NCBI GenBank assembly: GCA_913778085.1
Contig: CAJYXJ010000021.1
Span: 1 to 64,000, forward strand
Source: an uncultured Chryseobacterium sp.
GTDB lineage: Bacteria; Bacteroidota; Bacteroidia; Flavobacteriales; Weeksellaceae
Length of the DNA: 64,000 nucleotides
Direction of reading: 5' to 3'
The notes under the pieces were generated by a model that ran no database searches, had not been told where the DNA came from, and saw nothing but the letters and a program-made list of their open reading frames with translations. Position 1 is the stretch's first letter; each line of letters starts with the position of its first letter. The position numbers and the translations under genes were made by a program. Positions 44,688 to 52,079 of this stretch are shown piece by piece.

Positions 44688-45302
44688 ATGTTCAAAAAAT
44701 TAGCAGCAGAAGCTTTAGGACTGGGAGATATCGGGAAAATCATTTCTTCTCAGGATTACGACAAAGTAGATTCGGATGATTATATCCTGTCTGAAGACAA
44801 CGAGAAAATTTTCTTTCTGATCAAATCCAGAAGGGACGAGTATTGTTTTACCAACCGCGCTTTGATCCACATCGATGGGGCAAGTGCTTTGGATAAAAAA
44901 AGAGTCCTGAAAAGATATGAATACTATCAGTTTCCGTTTTCCAATATCGCTTTGCAAACAGCGGGAACCATTGACCTGGATGTGGAGATTTCATTCAATA
45001 TCGGAAATGTTCCGTTAATGATCAGCGTGGCAAAAGGCCAGATCGATCAGTTGAAAGACCTGTACAAGGCATTGCTGGCGATTCAGCAGGAGGTTCACCA
45101 TAACCATTCGTTGTTGAATTTTTCGAACGACAGCATCCAGAAGGCCATTACTTCCGTAGCTTCCGGAAAACAGGAAAACGTTTCTAAAAGCCAGGAATTA
45201 AGAGCCATCAATGAGTATATTTTCGCATGGAACACCAATAGTTTCGATAAATATAACCAGAAAGATTTCTCGAAAATTTTCGAAAAGTATATTAATAATT
45301 AG
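44688..45302 (+). CDS. Bacterial PH-domain (YvbH-like) protein
   Basis: A 204-residue cytoplasmic protein. The first 125 residues form a bacterial pleckstrin-homology-like domain (FFLIKSRRDEYCFTNRALIH, then KRYEYYQFPFSNI and VEISFNIGNVPLMISVAKGQ). The remaining part is a helical extension resembling that of Bacillus YvbH. The function of these proteins is unknown. It is monocistronic with a strong terminator. Confidence 0.82.
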   Translation: MFKKLAAEALGLGDIGKIISSQDYDKVDSDDYILSEDNEKIFFLIKSRRDEYCFTNRALIHIDGASALDKKRVLKRYEYYQFPFSNIALQTAGTIDLDVEISFNIGNVPLMISVAKGQIDQLKDLYKALLAIQQEVHHNHSLLNFSNDSIQKAITSVASGKQENVSKSQELRAINEYIFAWNTNSFDKYNQKDFSKIFEKYINN

Positions 45303-45323
45303 CAGACTTTCAAAATATAGAGC

Positions 45324-45347
45324 AAGCCCGGAAATTCCGGGCTTTTT
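45324..45347 (+). terminator. Terminator of the PH-domain gene
   Basis: AAGCCCGG-AAATT-CCGGGCTT stem followed by TTT. Confidence 0.85.
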
Positions 45348-45539
45348 AATATTTACATGAGAATTAATAACATCGGTTATACTTTTTACCCCAATATCAT
45401 AAGCTTTTTACATCCCAATTTCCAAACCCGATTCTTGCTGAGCAGAGCGGCTTGGCAAACGGAAATAATACTCAGTCATTACAAAAAATCTTTGTGAACA
45501 TGGCGTTAAAATCAGAGATTACCCATAAGCAAGTTGATA

Positions 45540-45585
45540 AAAAACTTCCAGCGTCCCGCTTCTCTCTTCCATTCTTTTAACCTAC
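45540..45585 (+). repeat. Dispersed short repeat (CTTCCAGC family), copy 5
   Basis: AAAACTTCCAGCGTCCCGCT then TCTCTCTTCCATTCTTTTAACC, related to the copies at about 2558, 4161, 9131 and 43000; it lies about 100 bp upstream of the patatin gene. Confidence 0.6.
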
Positions 45586-45681
45586 ATTAATCTAATTTTT
45601 ATCTGTGTTAAAAAATTGCAAAATCACCGGATCTGGAAAAAACATACCCGATTTCTCACCGTGTTTTCTTAAATTTAATCC

Positions 45682-46488
45682 ATGAATTCTGAGAAAGTAG
45701 GACTTGTATTATCCGGCGGCGGAACCAAAGGCATTGCCCATGCCGGGGTTTTGAAATTCCTGGCCGAAAAAAATATTGCTGTAGATGTGCTTTCCTGCTG
45801 TAGTGCAGGTTCCATTGTCGGCTGTTTGTATGCCATCGGTAAAAAACCTGAAGAAATTCTGGAATTCTTCAATTCGATATACTTTTTCAACTGGAAGCAT
45901 TTTGCTTTCAATCAGCCGGGGCTGGTTTCCTCAGTTATTTTCCGGAATTATCTCAATCCCATTTTCGGGGATATGAAGCTGGGAGAACTTGATAAAGAAG
46001 TGAAAATAGTGGCGACGGAACTTGTGGGCGGCACTGAAAAGATTTTTGACGACAACTTTAAAATTGTAGATGCCATCATCGCTTCATGTTCCATTCCCGG
46101 CGTAACGACCCCCTATATTATTGATGACGAAATGTACTGCGATGGCGGCGTGCTGAATAACTTTCCGGCTGACATTATCAGAAAAGACTGCGATAAGCTT
46201 ATTGGTGTTTTTGTTTCACCGCCTCATGATATTAAGATCAGTGATCTGAAATCCATCAAAGCCATTGTTTCCCGTTCCTACGACTTACTTTCCTATCGCA
46301 TTGAAAAGATCAAATTCGAACACTGCGACTGGTTTATTTCTTCCCAGGAACTTTCCACCTACGGCACTTTCGAAAGACGGAAAGACCGGTTGCAGCAGAT
46401 TTTCAACATCGGTTACCAGGCTGCGAAGAACAGCTTTGATGAAAGCCGGTTTTACAATGTGCTTAAAGAGGAAGAACGTATCGTGTAA
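45682..46488 (+). CDS. Patatin-like phospholipase family protein
   Basis: A 268-residue serine acyl hydrolase of the patatin family (RssA/YchK-like). The oxyanion motif is SGGGTKGIAHAGVLKFL near residue 12; the serine is in SCCSAGSIVG near residue 40; the Asp of the dyad is in CDGGVLNNFPADI near 155. The first Gly of the usual GxSxG is replaced by Cys (C-C-S-A-G). No signal peptide, so it should act on cytoplasmic or inner-leaflet lipids. The ATG at 45682 directly precedes the first strand. Confidence 0.88.
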   Translation: MNSEKVGLVLSGGGTKGIAHAGVLKFLAEKNIAVDVLSCCSAGSIVGCLYAIGKKPEEILEFFNSIYFFNWKHFAFNQPGLVSSVIFRNYLNPIFGDMKLGELDKEVKIVATELVGGTEKIFDDNFKIVDAIIASCSIPGVTTPYIIDDEMYCDGGVLNNFPADIIRKDCDKLIGVFVSPPHDIKISDLKSIKAIVSRSYDLLSYRIEKIKFEHCDWFISSQELSTYGTFERRKDRLQQIFNIGYQAAKNSFDESRFYNVLKEEERIV

Positions 46489-46494
46489 GCGTAA

Positions 46495-46578
46495 ATGGTC
46501 AATCCGCTTCGCTCGTCAATTTATTTTGTGCCGGAAATTGACTATTGACTTGCGCAGCAAAATTCACCATTGACTATA
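46495..46578. repeat. Intergenic inverted repeat related to 21418-21606
   Basis: AATGGTCAATCCGCTTCGCT then CGTCAATTT, followed after about 15 bp by AAATTGACTATTGACTTGCG, then CAGCAAAATTCACCATTGAC. It shares words with the tandem repeat at 21.4 kb and, like it, starts 7 bp after a stop codon. Confidence 0.6.
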
Positions 46579-46579
46579 A

Positions 46580-46608
46580 AAATTCCCGGCCGTAAAGCCA
46601 GGAATCTA
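46580..46608. terminator. Possible bidirectional terminator
   Basis: ATTCCCGGC-CGTAAA-GCCAGGAAT hairpin with one bulge between the convergent patatin and hypothetical genes; T-rich sequence follows on the plus strand only weakly. Confidence 0.4.
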
Positions 46609-46623
46609 TATTCAATGTTGATT

Positions 46624-47058
46624 TTAATTTTTAACAACGTATCCGTCCTGACTGACAATCGTTTTACCGTTCTCATTTGTTACCAGTAAAGTATAGGGTG
46701 CCTTTTTGGCCGAATCCGTTAAATAATTTCTCCAGATTTGATAAGTGTAACCATTATTACTGAATTCATAATAATAATTTCCGCCGGTACCGTCCGGGAT
46801 CAGTTCTCCATTTGAAATGATCATGCTTGGTTTGGAGGTTACTTTGCCGTTTACTCCCCAGGACTGGTACAGATAATTTCCGTTCGGTTGCTGATCGATT
46901 TTTATTTTAAACTTTTTGGTTTTGATAATGACCGACTTTGGAACCCTTTCCTTTTGGTAATTTACTTTTGAAATTGGTGCTTTATTAACAGCGGTATTGG
47001 CATTCATCGGTGAAAAATGAGCCACACAGAAAACGCCGATTGCAATTTTTTTGATCAT
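46624..47058 (-). CDS. Exported protein of unknown function
   Basis: A 144-residue exported protein (signal peptide about 1-21, MIKKIAIGVFCVAHFSPMNA). The mature part is beta-rich with repeated G-x-Y/W segments (NGNYLYQSWGVNGK, GTGGNYYYEFSNNGYTYQIW), suggesting a small beta-sandwich. No family recognised. On the minus strand a TAAATTTG element lies 33-40 bp upstream of the start. Confidence 0.68.
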   Translation of the reverse strand: MIKKIAIGVFCVAHFSPMNANTAVNKAPISKVNYQKERVPKSVIIKTKKFKIKIDQQPNGNYLYQSWGVNGKVTSKPSMIISNGELIPDGTGGNYYYEFSNNGYTYQIWRNYLTDSAKKAPYTLLVTNENGKTIVSQDGYVVKN

Positions 47059-47090
47059 CTTTTTAAGGTAATGGTTAGATTAAAATTTAT

Positions 47091-47098
47091 CAAATTTA
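47091..47098 (-). promoter_or_regulatory. TANNTTTG -7 element (TAAATTTG, minus strand)
   Basis: Reads TAAATTTG on the minus strand, 32 bp upstream of the ATG of the exported hypothetical protein. Confidence 0.5.
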
Positions 47099-47273
47099 GA
47101 GCCAGAATGATTATCGTTTTGTTCTCTGTCCCTATTCGTTTTTTGCTAAAATATCATAATTTTAAAAGGATAAACGAAGGATTCTGTAAAATAATTATAT
47201 TGATTATCAGTAATTTGTTATATCCTTTGAAAAATATTTAAACTTTTTGCAACAACTGAATATTTTTCTTGCG

Positions 47274-47281
47274 TACATTTG
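47274..47281 (+). promoter_or_regulatory. TANNTTTG -7 element upstream of the flotillin gene (TACATTTG)
   Basis: TACATTTG with a TTTG 24 nt upstream. If used, the transcript has a leader of over 200 nt before the flotillin start, which would include a 29-codon open frame. Confidence 0.45.
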
Positions 47282-47315
47282 TATCATCAAAGGATCTCGT
47301 TCCTTTATCATCGAA

Positions 47316-47405
47316 ATGAAACTCATTAACTTTAAGTTTTTTCTATTAAAAGTATCAGAAATCATCTTCACGATTTTTAATACTTCTCCTCCTGCATTTT
47401 CTTAA
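47316..47405 (+). CDS. Possible 29-residue leader peptide
   Basis: ATG at 47316 and 29 codons (MKLINFKFFLLKVSEIIFTI, then FNTSPPAFS) ending in TAA at 47403-47405, about 35 bp downstream of a TACATTTG promoter element and 100 bp before the flotillin gene. The peptide is hydrophobic. It could be a leader peptide or a chance frame. Confidence 0.25.
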   Translation: MKLINFKFFLLKVSEIIFTIFNTSPPAFS

Positions 47406-47504
47406 TTTTTCAAAAGAATTATCACATAATTCGTACTCTGTTTTCCATTTCTGAAAAAACAGGGCATTACTCCCGTTTTCAATTTTAATCAAAAAACCAA
47501 AACT

Positions 47505-49442
47505 ATGGAATTAAGTTTTCATGGCTGGATGATTCCGGCCGTCATCGCATTGTTGTGCGTTATTTTTTACAAATTTATCTTAAGAATTTTCTTCGGTCTT
47601 GTGATTGTTCCCCAGGACAGGATCGGTCTGGTTACCAAGAAATTCGTGCTTGTTGGCAAGCAGGAGCTTCCGGAAGGGCGGATCATTGCCACCAACGGAG
47701 AAGCAGGCTTTCAGGCCCAGACCTTAGCGCCGGGCGTATATTTTGGCAAATGGATCTGGCAGTATTCCATCGATTTCCAGCCTTTTACGGTAATTCCAAC
47801 CGGCAAAATAGGACTGCTTCTGGCAAAAGACGGGATGGAACTGGAAACCGGAAGAATTTTAGGAAGGAAAGTAGACTGTGATTCTTTTCAGGATGCCGAA
47901 GCCTTTCTGAAAAACGGAGGCCGGAAGGGCCGTCAGACTGCTATCATTGCTCCCGGGTCTTACAGGATTAATACATTGTTGTTTGAGATCGAGCTCACAG
48001 AGATGACACAGATTCCTGATAATGCCGTAGGAATTATCACCACAATGGAGGGAAGTCCTCTGGAAGAAGGCCAGATCGCCGGAAAGATCATCAACGGACA
48101 CAACAAATTTCAGGATGTCGATACTTTTCTGAACAGCGGCGGCTATAAAGGGCTTCAGGAACAGGTGATCCTGGCAGGTTCTTACTTTTTGAATCCGTGG
48201 TTCACAAAAGTGGAGATGGTAAAAATGACGGAGATCCCGATCGGGCATGTAGGCGTAATCATCAGCTATGTGGGGGAAGACGGAAAAGATTTAAGCGGGG
48301 TGGATTTTAAACACGGAAACATTGTAGAAAAGGGGCATAAAGGAGTCTGGGCAGAACCAATTGGCCCCGGAAAATATCCCATCAATCCTTATATCATGAA
48401 AGTGGAATTGGTTCCGACCACTAACCTGGTGCTGAACTGGGCGTATGAAAGAAGCGAATCCCATCAGCTCGATAAAAACCTCTCCACCATTACCGTGAGG
48501 AGTAAAGACGGTTTCCCTTTCAATCTGGATGTTTCTCAGATCATCCATATTCCGACCTATGAAGCACCGAAGGTGATCGCCCGCTTCGGGAACATGATCA
48601 ATCTCGTAAGCCAGGTGCTGGAACCGACGATCGGCAACTATTTCAGGAACTCTGCACAGGACAGCGATGTCATTGCTTTTCTCGGAAGCCGTAAAGAAAG
48701 GCAGCAATCCGCCAAAGATCATATCAGCAGTGTTCTGGAGCAGTATAATGTAAATGCTGTTGATACCCTGATCGGAGCCATCGTTCCTCCTGAAAGTTTA
48801 ATGAAGACCTTGACCGACCGTAAACTGGCTGAAGAGCAGAAGATCACCTATGAAACCGAAATGCTTGCCCAGGAAACCCGCCAGGCCCTGGAAAAAGAAA
48901 CGGCTGTGGCCGATATGCAGAAAGAGATCGTAAAAGCAGACCAGGGTGTACTCATTGCCGAAAGGATTGCTGATGCCTCCGTAAAAAAAGCAACCGGGGA
49001 TGCCAATTCCGTAAGGCTGCAGGCCACTGCGGAAGGAGACCGGCTGAAACTGCTCGCTACCGGGGAAGCTGAAAAAACCAGGCTGCTTGCCAAAGCGGAA
49101 GCCGAAAAAATAGAATGGCTGGCCAAAGCAAGTGCGGAGCAGATCTCACTCACAGGGAATGCAGAGGCGGAAAAGATCCTGGCCATCGGGAAATCCAACG
49201 CCGAATCCTATAAACTCTCGGTGGAAGCCATGGGTGGTAATAATTTCACCCAACTGAAAATTATGGAGAATATTGCCAGCCGGAACGTAAGGATTATGCC
49301 GGAAGTTTTGATCGGTGGCAACGGAGATGCGGCAAACGGAGGAATCAGCGGGCTTCTCGGACTTCAGCTGTTGGAACAGGTACAAAGGAAAAATATGGAA
49401 ACCCCTGTGGTAATGGAAGAAAAGCCCGAAAACAATGCTTAA
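47505..49442 (+). CDS. Flotillin-like SPFH-domain protein
   Basis: A 645-residue membrane-scaffold protein. A single N-terminal membrane segment (about 7-29) is followed by three to four tandem repeats of about 75 residues, each starting near IP-x-G-x-(V/I)G (IPTGKIGLLLAKDGMELETG, IPDNAVGIITTMEGSPLEEG, IPIGHVGVIISYVGEDGKDL) and closing with PG-x-Y-x-(I/L)N. Then comes the SPFH domain (TVRSKDGFPFNLDVSQIIHI) and a long Ala/Glu coiled coil (about 445-590) typical of flotillins. Such proteins organise membrane microdomains. No NfeD partner gene is adjacent; instead two small membrane proteins follow. Confidence 0.88.
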   Translation: MELSFHGWMIPAVIALLCVIFYKFILRIFFGLVIVPQDRIGLVTKKFVLVGKQELPEGRIIATNGEAGFQAQTLAPGVYFGKWIWQYSIDFQPFTVIPTGKIGLLLAKDGMELETGRILGRKVDCDSFQDAEAFLKNGGRKGRQTAIIAPGSYRINTLLFEIELTEMTQIPDNAVGIITTMEGSPLEEGQIAGKIINGHNKFQDVDTFLNSGGYKGLQEQVILAGSYFLNPWFTKVEMVKMTEIPIGHVGVIISYVGEDGKDLSGVDFKHGNIVEKGHKGVWAEPIGPGKYPINPYIMKVELVPTTNLVLNWAYERSESHQLDKNLSTITVRSKDGFPFNLDVSQIIHIPTYEAPKVIARFGNMINLVSQVLEPTIGNYFRNSAQDSDVIAFLGSRKERQQSAKDHISSVLEQYNVNAVDTLIGAIVPPESLMKTLTDRKLAEEQKITYETEMLAQETRQALEKETAVADMQKEIVKADQGVLIAERIADASVKKATGDANSVRLQATAEGDRLKLLATGEAEKTRLLAKAEAEKIEWLAKASAEQISLTGNAEAEKILAIGKSNAESYKLSVEAMGGNNFTQLKIMENIASRNVRIMPEVLIGGNGDAANGGISGLLGLQLLEQVQRKNMETPVVMEEKPENNA

Positions 49443-49701
49443 TTTATATATTGATATTTTTGAGATGCTTAAAATCATTCCGTTTTTTACTGCAATCCTG
49501 GTGATTTCTTTTTTTGTTTTTGTATTCCTTCAGATCAGCAAACAGGCTCATAAGAAGAAGACGGTCAGCTATTATGAAATCATGATAATCAATCTGATTC
49601 TGATTTTTCAGCTGACAAACCTTTACAGACTTTTAATTAAGACTGAAATAGCGGAAAATATAAAAACGACGGAGATAATACACAGGAAGCCGGGATTTTG
49701 A
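49435..49701 (+). CDS. Small membrane protein overlapping the flotillin gene
   Basis: An 88-residue protein with two membrane helices (about 15-33 and 49-66). It overlaps the flotillin gene by 8 bp, so it is translationally coupled. Its tail (IKTEIAENIKTTEIIHRKPGF) matches VRNEIIKHLKTEKIIQGNPAF in the next gene; the two are paralogues, and this one stops where the other continues for about 75 residues. An internal Met (MLKIIPF) is an alternative start. Function unknown. Confidence 0.6.
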   Translation: MLNLYIDIFEMLKIIPFFTAILVISFFVFVFLQISKQAHKKKTVSYYEIMIINLILIFQLTNLYRLLIKTEIAENIKTTEIIHRKPGF

Positions 49702-49824
49702 AAGGACGGCGATAATCGTAAATGGAGTGATATTTAAATATGATATCATTATCAGTAGAGTTGGTTTTTATCCCCTGGATAAATTAATTAATTTGTTATC
49801 AATTTGTATTAAACAGCATTTGAA

Positions 49825-50259
49825 ATGATTTATATCTTTAAGTTGATGATCATGTTATTGATAATTACTTTTGCGATTTCTGCAGTGATTGAAATGTACA
49901 GTAAAATTTTCAAAAAGGAATCCAAAGCCTTTTATGTAATGGTACTAAGCATGATTTTACTTCTTCCGGTAACAAGCCTAAGTAACTGTTTAGTCAGGAA
50001 TGAGATAATAAAACATCTGAAGACTGAAAAAATAATACAGGGAAATCCTGCTTTTTCAAAAGAAGAATTATCTGATATCCATATCTCCGATGAGAAAAAA
50101 ATGACTATTGGCCCGGATATTAATATCGTTCTTCTTCCCAGACATGATACCCTATATTTGAATCGGGATTTTCGTGACAGGAATAAATTCTGGATTCACT
50201 ATAAAAAATATGAAATTCTGAAACTAACAGCTTCAATCGGATATATTATTAAAAAATGA
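49825..50259 (+). CDS. Membrane protein, longer paralogue of the preceding gene
   Basis: A 144-residue protein with two N-terminal membrane helices (about 4-24 and 35-55) and a soluble C-terminal part of about 85 residues (LSDIHISDEKKMTIGPDINI, RHDTLYLNRDFRDRNKFW). The N-terminal 75 residues align with the shorter neighbour. No family recognised. The gene follows the flotillin transcription unit by 123 bp and ends at a bidirectional terminator. Confidence 0.62.
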   Translation: MIYIFKLMIMLLIITFAISAVIEMYSKIFKKESKAFYVMVLSMILLLPVTSLSNCLVRNEIIKHLKTEKIIQGNPAFSKEELSDIHISDEKKMTIGPDINIVLLPRHDTLYLNRDFRDRNKFWIHYKKYEILKLTASIGYIIKK

Positions 50260-50287
50260 AAACCGCCCGGAAATCTCGGGCGGTTTC
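50259..50287. terminator. Bidirectional terminator
   Basis: AAACCGCCCG and CGGGCGGTTT pair perfectly around a short loop, with A-rich and T-rich flanks, between the convergent small membrane protein and gldA genes. Confidence 0.85.
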
Positions 50288-50298
50288 ATGTATTTTCT

Positions 50299-50994
50299 TT
50301 AAGCCGTATAACTCGCAAAAGCTTCCTCAAGGCTTTCAAACTTTCCTTTGAATTCGCCGATTGGGCAGTCTTGGAGAATGTTTCCTTTGTGGATCAGGAT
50401 CACACGGGAGCAAAGCGCTTCCACTTCCTGCATAATGTGGGTGGAAAGCAGCACCGTTTTCTGCTGGCCGATTTCTTTCACCACATTCCTGATCTCAATG
50501 ATCTGGTTAGGATCAAGCCCGTTGGTAGGTTCATCCAGGATTAGCAGGTCCGGCTGGTGGATAATAGCCTGGGCCAGTCCGACTCTCTGTTTGTATCCTT
50601 TGGAAAGCTGCCCTATTTTCTTTGATTTTTCCGGAGTGATGCCTACAAGTTCGATCACTTCATCTACCCTCGATTCCGGGATTTTATGGATGTTGGCCAC
50701 AAACTGAAGATATTCCTTCACGTACATTTCCAGGTACAGCGGATTGTTTTCCGGAAGAAAACCGATTTTTTTCTTGGTTTCGATCTCATGATCAGTGATG
50801 TTCTGTCCGTTAAAAATAATTTCACCTTCGTCAATTTTCAGGGCACCTACAATCGATTTCATTAAAGTGGACTTTCCTGCTCCGTTAGGACCCAGAAGGC
50901 CGATGATCTCATTGTTGTCAATAGAAATATTAATATTGTTCAGAGCGGTCTGCTCACCGAATTTTTTGGTTAACTGCTGTATTTGAAGAGACAT
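50299..50994 (-). CDS. gldA: Gliding-motility-type ABC transporter ATPase GldA
   Basis: ATP-binding subunit of an ABC transporter; GldA is required for gliding in Flavobacterium, probably with the GldF/GldG permeases, which are not in this window. Walker A is GLLGPNGAGKST near residue 34, the ABC signature is LSKGYKQRVGLAQAI, Walker B is LLILDEPTNGLDPNQ and the H-loop is LLSTHIM. With the start at the Met of MSLQIQQLTKKF (50994) the protein has 231 residues; the Met at 51018 would add eight atypical residues. A terminator of the upstream gene separates the two. Confidence 0.85.
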   Translation of the reverse strand: MSLQIQQLTKKFGEQTALNNINISIDNNEIIGLLGPNGAGKSTLMKSIVGALKIDEGEIIFNGQNITDHEIETKKKIGFLPENNPLYLEMYVKEYLQFVANIHKIPESRVDEVIELVGITPEKSKKIGQLSKGYKQRVGLAQAIIHQPDLLILDEPTNGLDPNQIIEIRNVVKEIGQQKTVLLSTHIMQEVEALCSRVILIHKGNILQDCPIGEFKGKFESLEEAFASYTA

Positions 50995-51024
50995 AATTTC
51001 GTAAGGATCTTTTTGCAAAAATAA

Positions 51025-51053
51025 AATAAAAAACTCATCCGGATGAATGAGTT
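51025..51053 (-). terminator. Terminator (minus strand) before gldA
   Basis: On the minus strand AACTCAT and ATGAGTT pair around TCATCCGG, followed by a run of T and TATTTTA; it ends the gene at 51080. Confidence 0.7.
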
Positions 51054-51079
51054 GGGTAATATTTAAAAATGTTTGATTT

Positions 51080-51658
51080 TTATTTTCGGGGCTTATGGTT
51101 GCCGTTGGAAACCGGAGCGGCTGAAGAGGCCTGGGCAGCCCCCTGCGGATTATTCATATTGTTGTTGTTATTATGAATATTGTTCATCGTTGCCGGTTTG
51201 TCATACAGTGCTGCCTTTCCGTTGGTCTTTCCGAAGATTTTGTCGATCTGCTTTTTGTTCAGAAACTGGGATTTCCCAACATATTTTCTATTTTTGTTGA
51301 TGTACTGGATAAACTGTACGGTAGGTGTGCCGTAATTTTTTTCAAAATGAAGTTCGATAATATCGCTTGGAAGTTCAAGAACGATATTGCTTTCGGGAGT
51401 ATCGATGAATCCGTTGGCGATCAGTTCATACAATCCTGAAACGTCTTTATTCAGATTCTGGAACGAAAAAGACCGGAAGGTATTCAGGTTGGCGGTATTG
51501 AGATCCTGGTAATTCACAGTGAAGCGGTCGTCTTTTTTATATAAACCTACGGAATTGTCTTTGCCGATTTCCACTAAAGTCTCATTCTTCAGCACCTTAA
51601 TCTGCGCAAAAGCTGAAATTCCGAAAAGGCACATAAAGAGTAGAACTATTTTTTTCAT
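51080..51658 (-). CDS. Exported protein of unknown function with Asn-rich tail
   Basis: A 192-residue exported protein (signal peptide MKKIVLLFMCLFGISAFAQ). The mature domain of about 125 residues mixes beta and helix (VEIGKDNSVGLYKKDDRFTV, NIVLELPSDIIELHFEK) and contains no membrane helix. The last 45 residues are low complexity with an Asn run (HNNNNNMNN) and end in HKPRK. No family recognised. Confidence 0.7.
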   Translation of the reverse strand: MKKIVLLFMCLFGISAFAQIKVLKNETLVEIGKDNSVGLYKKDDRFTVNYQDLNTANLNTFRSFSFQNLNKDVSGLYELIANGFIDTPESNIVLELPSDIIELHFEKNYGTPTVQFIQYINKNRKYVGKSQFLNKKQIDKIFGKTNGKAALYDKPATMNNIHNNNNNMNNPQGAAQASSAAPVSNGNHKPRK

Positions 51659-52079
51659 AAGCTGGTTTTAATGTTTTTACAATCAAATTTCTGGAATAAG
51701 TAAAACGGGATATGCCGCTCCTTATTACGCTAAAGCAAATGTAACAATTTTTTTTTTACAAAAATGGCTGCATGATAGATGTTATTTATTCTTTACATGG
51801 TGATTTATATTAAATGTTTGACTGTGAATCTTTTATTAACAGACTCTTTTTAAGGCTTCCTCCCATTGGGAACGGCTAAAATAATTTTTATCAGTTATAT
51901 AAGTGTTTGAAAATCAATATTTAGTGATTTAAATAAATGACCGGAATATTTTCATTTAAAATAAATGTTAATTATTCATGGTATCTGGTAACATCATATT
52001 AATAAATGGAATAAAAATTTAATATGATTGATGAAAATTTAAAAAATGCTTATTAATTTTAAATTGTAGTGCTGAAAAT
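51659..52079. other. Intergenic stretch without a gene
   Basis: Very AT-rich, 420 bp between the ends of two minus-strand units. I see no gene, hairpin or known repeat. Confidence 0.45.
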
